Shown: positions 58,327 to 64,000 of the stretch, piece after piece
Numbering within the stretch: position 1 is the stretch's first letter
Layout: each line of letters begins with the position of its first letter
Source: JALZOC01 sp038320555
GTDB taxonomy: Bacteria > Acidobacteriota > Vicinamibacteria > Vicinamibacterales > 2-12-FULL-66-21
Assembly (NCBI GenBank): GCA_038320555.1
Contig: JBBQEJ010000007.1
Coordinates: 8,210 to 72,209 of the forward strand
Length of the DNA: 64,000 nucleotides
Direction of reading: 5' to 3'
The notes under the pieces: model-generated
Seen by the model: only the letters and a program-made list of their open reading frames with translations
Database searches by the model: none
Told to the model about the DNA's origin: nothing
Program-made: the position numbers and the translations under genes

Positions 58327-61300
58327 CTATCGCTTTTTCGGCACCCCTGCCTGCGCCGCACCTTCGATCGGGGGCAACTGGCGGCTCGTCAGCAACGGGT
58401 TGATGCGTGGAACCTCCTTCGCCAACCAGGCGTCGAACTCCTTCATCACGTCACCCAGCTCGCGCGCGATGGCGTCCGCGCGATCCTGCTGGGTCGCGGA
58501 TGGACGTCCTTCATACCCGACCACGTTTCCGTACAGGTCCGCGAGATTCTCACGCAGGCGCTCTTCGCCGGTGATCGCTCCGCCTTCTGTCGTGGCGACG
58601 ATCTTCTTTCGCAGCGTATCAACCGCTGCGGACGCTTTGCGCAGCTCGGCGCCTGAGACATCCGTCGGCGCGAGCGTCGCGATACGGCCGTCGAGCTCCA
58701 GACGCACCGTGTTGATACGCTCGAGATCATCTGTCATCTCGTTCAGCAGATTGTAGAGCTTCATGGCGAGATCGAACTGCGCCTTGCGATCGAGTGCGGT
58801 GTGCGTCGAGCGCGGATCGGCCAGTACCGTGATGGGCGACTCATGGACGCTGTCCCCTTCGGTGAGCTTCAGGGTGTACCGGCCAGGCATCAGCCGCGGG
58901 CCCGTCGCCGCGCCGAATGCCGCGCTCGCGGCGGTGGGTACGCGCGGCGGCGTAAGCCGCATGCTCCACCCCAACCGGCTCAACCCTTTTCGCTTGCTCG
59001 TGGGAATCACGCTCACGAATTTCCCGGCCGCGTCGAATACTTCAAGTTTCATGTCCCCGAAGATGTGGCGCTTCTGCAGGTAGTACGTAATCACCGCATC
59101 GTCGGGCGGATTCGATCCGACGAACGCGGCATCCCCGTTTGGCCAGCCGCCCCCGGCCGGGATCGCCTGCACCGTGGGCTTCACCTGGAAGAACTGGACG
59201 GGTTGGCTGAGCGTCTGCGGCGTCAGCGCGCGCAGCGGCGTGATGTCGTCCACAATCCAGATGCCACGACCGTGTGTTGCAATCACGAGATCGTGATCGC
59301 GAGGATGGATCGCGAGGTCGCGCACGGCGACGGCCGGCAGATCGCTCCCTTTGTATTGCGACCAGTTCTGCCCGCCATCAATGGAAATCCACAAGCCGAA
59401 CTCGGTACCCAGGAAGAGCAGATTCGGGTTGACCAGATCCTGCTTGAGAACATGTGCGTAGCCGCGCACCGGCGAGTCCGCGGCCACGAGCGGTGTCCAC
59501 CGCTGGCCGTAGTCGGTCGTTTTGTATGCATACGGGCGAACGTCGCCGAAGTTGTGCGCATCGAATGTCGCGAACGCCGTGCCGGCGCGGAAGTGTCCCG
59601 CTTCGACCGACGACACCCAGGCGTTCTTCGGAATGCCGTGGACGTTGCCTGCGACGTTCGTCCAGCTCTTGCCGCCATCGCGCGTCACCTGAACGTTCCC
59701 GTCATCCGTGCCGGCCCAAATCACCAGCGGGCCTACCGGCGATTCCGAGACCGCATAGATCGTGGTGTGCATCTCGGCGTACGAGTTGTCAACCGTGACG
59801 CCGCCAGACTGCTCTTGTTTCTGTTTCTGGGGATCGTTTGTCGTGAGATCCGGTGAAATGCGATCCCACGTCTGCCCGTGATCGCGTGAGCGGAAGAGGA
59901 ACTGCGATCCTACATAGAGGGTGCCTTTCACCGTCGGGCTGACGTGAATAGGCGCATTCCAGTTGAAGCGCAGCTTGCCTTCCTTGTAGTGGGGAAGCGG
60001 CTTGATGTTGCGCGTTTCGTGTGTCTTGCGGTTGACGCGGCCGATCTCGCCCCCCTGCGCCTCGGCGTAGATGTAGGTCGGATCGCTGGGATCGGGAAAC
60101 ATCCAGAAGCCGTCACCGCCGTACATGTTTTCCCACCGGCCGTTCGTGATCCCACCCGGGTATTGCGACGGGCCCACCCAGGAGCTGTTGTCCTGCAGAC
60201 CGCCGTACACGTTGTAGGGGCGATCCATGTCCAGGCTCACGTGGTAGAACTGCGATACGGGAAGGTTCTCCGCCTTCCACCAGTGCGAGCCGGCGTTGTA
60301 CGAGTACCAGAGCCCGCCATCGTCCCCGGTGACGAGATGGTCGGTGTTCTCCGGATCGATCCACACGTCGTGGAAGTCCCCGTGCGCGCCGCCGTTGATG
60401 ACGCTGAAGCTCCCGCCGCCGTCGTTGGTCACGATCAGCGAACCGTCCGGCTTGTAGACGCGGTTCTCATTTTTCGGATCGACGATGAGATTCGCGAAGT
60501 AGAAGGGGCGCCAGATCATGTTCTGGCTGCGGTCTTTCATCTGCCAGGTGCGGCCGCCATCGTCGGAGCGGTAGAGCCCGTTTCTTGGGGGGACCGCTTC
60601 GACAAATGCGTACACGACGTTCGGTTTCGACGGCGCGACGGCCACCGCGACGCGGCCCCAGGGCTTCGGCGGCAGGCCCGCTGCACTTGTGGCGGTAAGT
60701 TCGGTCCATGTGGCGCCGCCGTCTGTCGTCTTGAACAGACCGCTTCCGCTCGGGGCCTCCGGACCGTCACCGCCCGAGCGGAAGGTCCAACCCTGACGGC
60801 GAAAATCCCATAAGCCGGCAAAGAGCGTCCCGGGCGCCTTGGGGTCCAGCGACATCATCGAGCAGCCTGTGGACTGATTGGAGCCCCCGAGAATTCCGGA
60901 CCATGTCTTGCCACCGTCTGTCGTCTTGTAGATGCCACGCTCATCGCTGTCGCTCCAGAGCTTGCCCGGGACGCACACGTAGACGGTGTTTGTGGCATTC
61001 GGGTCGACGAGAATTTTCGCGATGTGCTCCGACTGCTTGAGCCCCATGTTCGACCAGGTCTCGCCGCCATCGCTGGTCTTGTACACGCCATCGCCGATCG
61101 AAACCGAGTTGCGCATCCATGACTCGCCCGTTCCGACCCACACGACTTTCGGATTGGCCGGATCGATCGTCACGGCGCCGATGGACTGCACCGCCTCCTT
61201 GTCGAACATCGGCTTGAACGTCGTCCCGCCGTTCTGGGACTTCCAGACGCCCCCACTTGCGGCGCCGACATAAAGCGTGACTCGATTGCCTTCCCGCACG

Positions 61301-62259
61301 CCGGCCACGGCGGCTATCCGTCCGCTCATCGCGGCGGAGCCAATGTTGCGAGCGCCCAATCCGGCAAAAGTTTCCGAGTCGACCTTCGGCGCGAGTGTCG
61401 TAGCGGGAAGGTTGACGATAGCGGCGGCAGGTTTCCTCGGCGTCGCTGGCGGGGAAGGCTCCCTCGCTTTCCCAGGCTGGGGTACATCAGGGCCTACCGT
61501 GGCCCCGGGAGCCGGCATTTCGAAGCGACTGTCCGGGATGTCCGGGTTCGCGTCGATTCGCTCCCACACGTATTTCGCTTTGTCAGCGCTGGAGCTTCCC
61601 TTGGCGCCAATCTCGAACGAGAAAGGCACGTACCATCCGTTCACGTCCTTGTAGTCGCCGAAGACGATCTCAAAGTCCCGTTCGGCCCCACGAACCGTGC
61701 GCTTCACGTCGAGTTTGATCGGCACGTCGCCGTCGGTATCGATGTAATACGTGCGGATGTCTCCGTTGGCCGCGAGCGTCAGTTTCAGCTTGTAGACATC
61801 GCTGCCTTCAACTTTGTCGGTGCCAAGGAGCTCGAGTTTGTTGCCCTTTTGTACGTAGTCGATGATCGGATCCTCGAACTCGGCGTCCTCGACGATCGAT
61901 TTCAACTCTTCTTCGCCCATCGCTTCGGCGTCTTTCTTGCCCCCGAATGGATCGACCTTCCAGCCGGTCTTGCCGTCATAGGCCTGAATGGCGGTCATGC
62001 CCTGAAGGGAAAACTGGTCCCGGACTTTGTTGGGCCGCTTGTTCTCCTGGCTGACGGATGCCTCGAATCCGCCACCGCCATAGAACCTTCCCGCACGTCG
62101 CAGCGTGTGGACAGCCCGGATTCGATCCGCGCCGCCGATCTTCTTGACGTATCTCGCAATGATGTCGTCGGCGGTTTGCGCGGACTGCCCAGCTCCCGAA
62201 GTCATCAGAGCTGAGAAAATCATCAGAGCGGAGAAGAGGAAGGACAGAATACGTTTCAT
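58327..62259 (-). CDS. Secreted LolA-like domain fused to BNR/sortilin-type beta-propeller protein
   Basis: A 1310-aa exported protein. Signal peptide (about 1-24). Residues of about 28-250 form an outer-membrane lipoprotein-sorting-like (LolA/LolB-fold) domain (DDIIARYVKKIGGADRIRAV; YYIDTDGDVPIKLDVKRTVR). A Pro/Ala-rich linker follows (about 255-295). From about 300 to 1070 is a VPS10/sortilin-type propeller with many BNR-like repeats: GVYKTSDGGETWSNM, GIYKTTDGGKTWSGI, GLFKTTDGGATWTEL, GLYRSDDGGRTWQMK, RSRDHGQTWDR, WISIDGGQNWSQY. The C-terminus (about 1170-1300) is helical. Proteins with this propeller are abundant in Acidobacteria; the fusion to the lipoprotein-sorting fold is unusual. Confidence 0.85.
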   Translation of the reverse strand: MKRILSFLFSALMIFSALMTSGAGQSAQTADDIIARYVKKIGGADRIRAVHTLRRAGRFYGGGGFEASVSQENKRPNKVRDQFSLQGMTAIQAYDGKTGWKVDPFGGKKDAEAMGEEELKSIVEDAEFEDPIIDYVQKGNKLELLGTDKVEGSDVYKLKLTLAANGDIRTYYIDTDGDVPIKLDVKRTVRGAERDFEIVFGDYKDVNGWYVPFSFEIGAKGSSSADKAKYVWERIDANPDIPDSRFEMPAPGATVGPDVPQPGKAREPSPPATPRKPAAAIVNLPATTLAPKVDSETFAGLGARNIGSAAMSGRIAAVAGVREGNRVTLYVGAASGGVWKSQNGGTTFKPMFDKEAVQSIGAVTIDPANPKVVWVGTGESWMRNSVSIGDGVYKTSDGGETWSNMGLKQSEHIAKILVDPNATNTVYVCVPGKLWSDSDERGIYKTTDGGKTWSGILGGSNQSTGCSMMSLDPKAPGTLFAGLWDFRRQGWTFRSGGDGPEAPSGSGLFKTTDGGATWTELTATSAAGLPPKPWGRVAVAVAPSKPNVVYAFVEAVPPRNGLYRSDDGGRTWQMKDRSQNMIWRPFYFANLIVDPKNENRVYKPDGSLIVTNDGGGSFSVINGGAHGDFHDVWIDPENTDHLVTGDDGGLWYSYNAGSHWWKAENLPVSQFYHVSLDMDRPYNVYGGLQDNSSWVGPSQYPGGITNGRWENMYGGDGFWMFPDPSDPTYIYAEAQGGEIGRVNRKTHETRNIKPLPHYKEGKLRFNWNAPIHVSPTVKGTLYVGSQFLFRSRDHGQTWDRISPDLTTNDPQKQKQEQSGGVTVDNSYAEMHTTIYAVSESPVGPLVIWAGTDDGNVQVTRDGGKSWTNVAGNVHGIPKNAWVSSVEAGHFRAGTAFATFDAHNFGDVRPYAYKTTDYGQRWTPLVAADSPVRGYAHVLKQDLVNPNLLFLGTEFGLWISIDGGQNWSQYKGSDLPAVAVRDLAIHPRDHDLVIATHGRGIWIVDDITPLRALTPQTLSQPVQFFQVKPTVQAIPAGGGWPNGDAAFVGSNPPDDAVITYYLQKRHIFGDMKLEVFDAAGKFVSVIPTSKRKGLSRLGWSMRLTPPRVPTAASAAFGAATGPRLMPGRYTLKLTEGDSVHESPITVLADPRSTHTALDRKAQFDLAMKLYNLLNEMTDDLERINTVRLELDGRIATLAPTDVSGAELRKASAAVDTLRKKIVATTEGGAITGEERLRENLADLYGNVVGYEGRPSATQQDRADAIARELGDVMKEFDAWLAKEVPRINPLLTSRQLPPIEGAAQAGVPKKR

Positions 62260-62395
62260 GAATGGCCTCGAATCGGATTCTATGCGATCGTGCTCAGGCC
62301 GGCGTGAGTAGAATAGTCAGAATGCGATCTAAAGGCTGATCCGTCGCGGGGTCATTAGTAGAACTGGTTTTAAGAGCCGACGGCCCGGCTTTCGC

Positions 62396-62558
62396 GCCGA
62401 GATCGCGGAGTATGTCGCGCAGAGAGTGCAGAGGACGCAAAGGGACGCGGGAGCGATCGGATCGCCCGCGCGGACGACCAGGTGGCGAGTGATCCGGTCG
62501 CCCCGCGTATTCTCGGCGTGCTCTGCGTCCTCCGCGCGAGATACTCGGCGATCTCAGC
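62396..62558. repeat. Long extragenic hairpin, CGCAGAGA type
   Basis: GCCGAGATCGCGGAGTATGT (from 62396) faces ATACTCGGCGATCTCAGC (62541-62558); further paired blocks include GCAGAGGACGC / GCGTCCTCCGC and the inner GCGATCGGATCGCC. The arms are about 65 bp long and imperfect. It fills most of the gap 62260-62568 and ends 11 bp before the DUF1003 stop codon. Same unit sequence as the outer arms of 17481-17752. Confidence 0.8.
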
Positions 62559-62568
62559 GAGGGACTAG

Positions 62569-63120
62569 CTAGCGCCAGGCGCTGCCGGATCGGCTGCGCA
62601 ACTCGTTGATGATCTCGCGCACGGCCACCGGCTTGCTCAACTCCTGGAGCTCAGTGGTGCTGCACTGATCGACGCCGACCTTCTCTCCCACCGCTCGAAG
62701 CAGCACCAGCAGCTGCGTCACTTCGTACTCGGCCAGGAGATCGATCTGCAGATCCAGGTCGGCTCTCATATCGGCGACGGCGGAGGCGCGATTCTGGCTG
62801 ATGAGGACGAATGTCGACAGGAAGATCGCCTCGAGCGACACGATCAGCGTGAGCAGGCCGAACGGAAACGGATCGAATTCCCGGTGCCCGATCAATCCCT
62901 CGTTCTGAGCGATCCACCACGCGAACCACACGACGTGCAGATATACGAACCACATGTTTCCCGAAAACCACGTCAGCCTGTCGGCGAGCCGGTCCTGCAA
63001 CGTCGAGCGCTCCTGCTCGGCGGCACGAACGTCGGCCATCGTGTCGATATTCCGCTCGATGATGTCGGCGAGCCCGTGGTTGCCGGGATAGGCGCCGGAC
63101 TGGCGACCATGACGTTTCAT
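62569..63120 (-). CDS. DUF1003 membrane protein
   Basis: A 183-aa inner-membrane protein. The start at ATG 63120 is supported by AGGAGGG 6 bp upstream. It shows the DUF1003 core: HVVWFAWWIAQNEGL (first helix), FDPFPFGLLTLIVSLEAIFL and STFVLISQNR (second helix), then an acidic helical tail (DLDLQIDLLAEYEVTQLL). Function of the family is unknown; it often occurs near ion-transport or stress genes. Confidence 0.9.
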   Translation of the reverse strand: MKRHGRQSGAYPGNHGLADIIERNIDTMADVRAAEQERSTLQDRLADRLTWFSGNMWFVYLHVVWFAWWIAQNEGLIGHREFDPFPFGLLTLIVSLEAIFLSTFVLISQNRASAVADMRADLDLQIDLLAEYEVTQLLVLLRAVGEKVGVDQCSTTELQELSKPVAVREIINELRSRSGSAWR

Positions 63121-63305
63121 CGCAACCCTCCTGGAGGAACGACAGCAGAATACGCGATCCGTCGCGATGGACATCGCTGGAACGTCGAAGCGTCGAGATA
63201 GAAAGGGAGGCGGTCGTGTGGAAGAGAATGGTGGGGGGACGGTTCCTCCTTACGGCAGTTGAAAGAGTTCGCCGCTGTCGGCCAGGCCACGGCCCTTTGC
63301 TTGTC

Positions 63306-64000
63306 TCACGCCGGGTCGGGGCGCAGCCCGGCGTCGACGATGCGCCCGAGTGCCGCAATCGTGTCGGGCAGCGCCTCGACATCGGATTTCGTGGTATGGA
63401 AATTCACGATGCACGCCCGCAGCGCGTATTGACCGCCGACGACGGCGTTCGACACGAATATCTCGCCGCTGCGTTGCGCGCGATCCAGCAAGGCACGGTT
63501 GAGGGCGTCAAGATGGCGTTCGGTACGGGCTTCACCGACACTGGATCGCAGATCGAGCGGCACGTAGCGGAACGTCGCGATGCTGAGCGCCTGCGTGAGG
63601 AGCTGCAGTTCGGGATGCCGGTCGACGGCGGCGGCCATCAGGCGCGACAGCGCCATGTCGTCTGAGATCATCGCGCGATACCCGCCGGCGCCGACGTGCC
63701 GGAGCGCCAGCCAGACCTTCAAGGCGCGGAAGCCGCGCGAGTTCTGCGGCCCGTAGTCGAAGTAGTTCACAACCTGATCGTCGAAGTGATAGTAGGGCGG
63801 CCGGTACGAGAACGCATCGCGCAGCGTCGCGGCGTCGCGCACCAGCACGCAGCCCGCCTCGAGAGGCGCGTAGAGCCATTTGTGCGGATCGACCGCGACC
63901 GAATCCGCTTCGGCCAGTGCGGCCAGGCTCGCCGGCGCTCCGGCGGCCTGCGCCGCCAGCGCGCCGTAGGCGCCGTCCACGTGAAACCACAGATCGTGCT
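63306..64000 (-). CDS. PLP-dependent amino-acid decarboxylase (group II), C-terminal part
   Basis: Runs off the right edge; 231 residues are visible. WFHVDGAYGAL carries the aspartate that binds the PLP pyridine nitrogen, and SVAVDPHKWLYAPLE holds the Schiff-base lysine (HK). YFDYGPQNSRGFRALKVWLA is the conserved segment after it. This fits aromatic-L-amino-acid / tyrosine decarboxylases, but the substrate-determining N-terminal part is outside the window. It forms an operon-like pair with no visible neighbour on the same strand here. Confidence 0.9.
   Translation of the reverse strand, partial: HDLWFHVDGAYGALAAQAAGAPASLAALAEADSVAVDPHKWLYAPLEAGCVLVRDAATLRDAFSYRPPYYHFDDQVVNYFDYGPQNSRGFRALKVWLALRHVGAGGYRAMISDDMALSRLMAAAVDRHPELQLLTQALSIATFRYVPLDLRSSVGEARTERHLDALNRALLDRAQRSGEIFVSNAVVGGQYALRACIVNFHTTKSDVEALPDTIAALGRIVDAGLRPDPA

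Overview
The window is GC-rich chromosomal DNA of a soil-type bacterium, most likely an Acidobacteriota member near the Vicinamibacteria. The basis is gene content, not a database search: two Oar-like TonB-dependent receptors with an N-terminal carboxypeptidase-regulatory domain, a relic of the VWFA-related Acidobacterial family, an M28 peptidase, a PqaA-type protein, NIPSNAP, several exported (mostly twin-arginine) Gfo/Idh/MocA oxidoreductases, and many secreted enzymes. No rRNA, tRNA, CRISPR array, prophage or complete insertion sequence was seen.

Layout. 1-7.5 kb: a YbiT-type ABC-F protein divergent from an M28 peptidase, a lone receiver protein, an FTR1-type iron permease behind a strong inverted repeat, a cupin protein, a YVTN propeller and a small membrane protein. 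7.5-12.3 kb: a three-gene operon with an FAD/ferredoxin oxidoreductase followed by korA and korB of a 2-oxoacid:ferredoxin oxidoreductase. 12.5-17.5 kb: a large TonB-dependent receptor and a PqaA-like protein separated by a perfect terminator. 17.9-25.6 kb: a tightly coupled operon (unknown membrane protein, MoxR ATPase, DUF58, two VWA membrane proteins), probably an envelope-associated chaperone/stress module. 25.7-45.3 kb: mostly exported carbohydrate-related enzymes (sugar isomerase-like, DUF1080-like, beta-galactosidase-like, NIPSNAP, three Gfo/Idh/MocA proteins, a phosphodiesterase-like enzyme, an FAD oxidoreductase, a carboxylesterase), with a MarR regulator, a gluzincin peptidase and a DnaJ-domain protein. 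45.8-48.9 kb: a FecR / OmpA / CHASE2-HD-GYP operon. 49-55.6 kb: an SDR, a receiver protein, a second TonB-dependent receptor, a PepSY-like protein and a beta-barrel protein. 56-64 kb: a polytopic membrane protein, a lipoprotein, a large LolA-like/BNR fusion, DUF1003 and the C-terminal part of a PLP decarboxylase that runs off the right edge.

Two things stand out. First, the intergenic spaces hold about seventeen extragenic repeat elements of several unrelated sequence families. Many are built from iterated short units (often strict 7-bp periodicity) and fold into long imperfect hairpins, with a nested palindrome of about 270 bp at 17481-17752 and a related truncated copy at 54929-55087. Second, four genes are visibly decaying: a VWFA-type gene, a zinc-phospholipase-C-like gene, an esterase reduced to its ends, and a histidine kinase without its sensor half. 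I found no clear new defence or biosynthetic system. The best candidates for something undescribed are the repeat elements, a candidate ~100-nt RNA gene at 4007-4120, and several leader structures. All functional claims come from reading motifs by eye.
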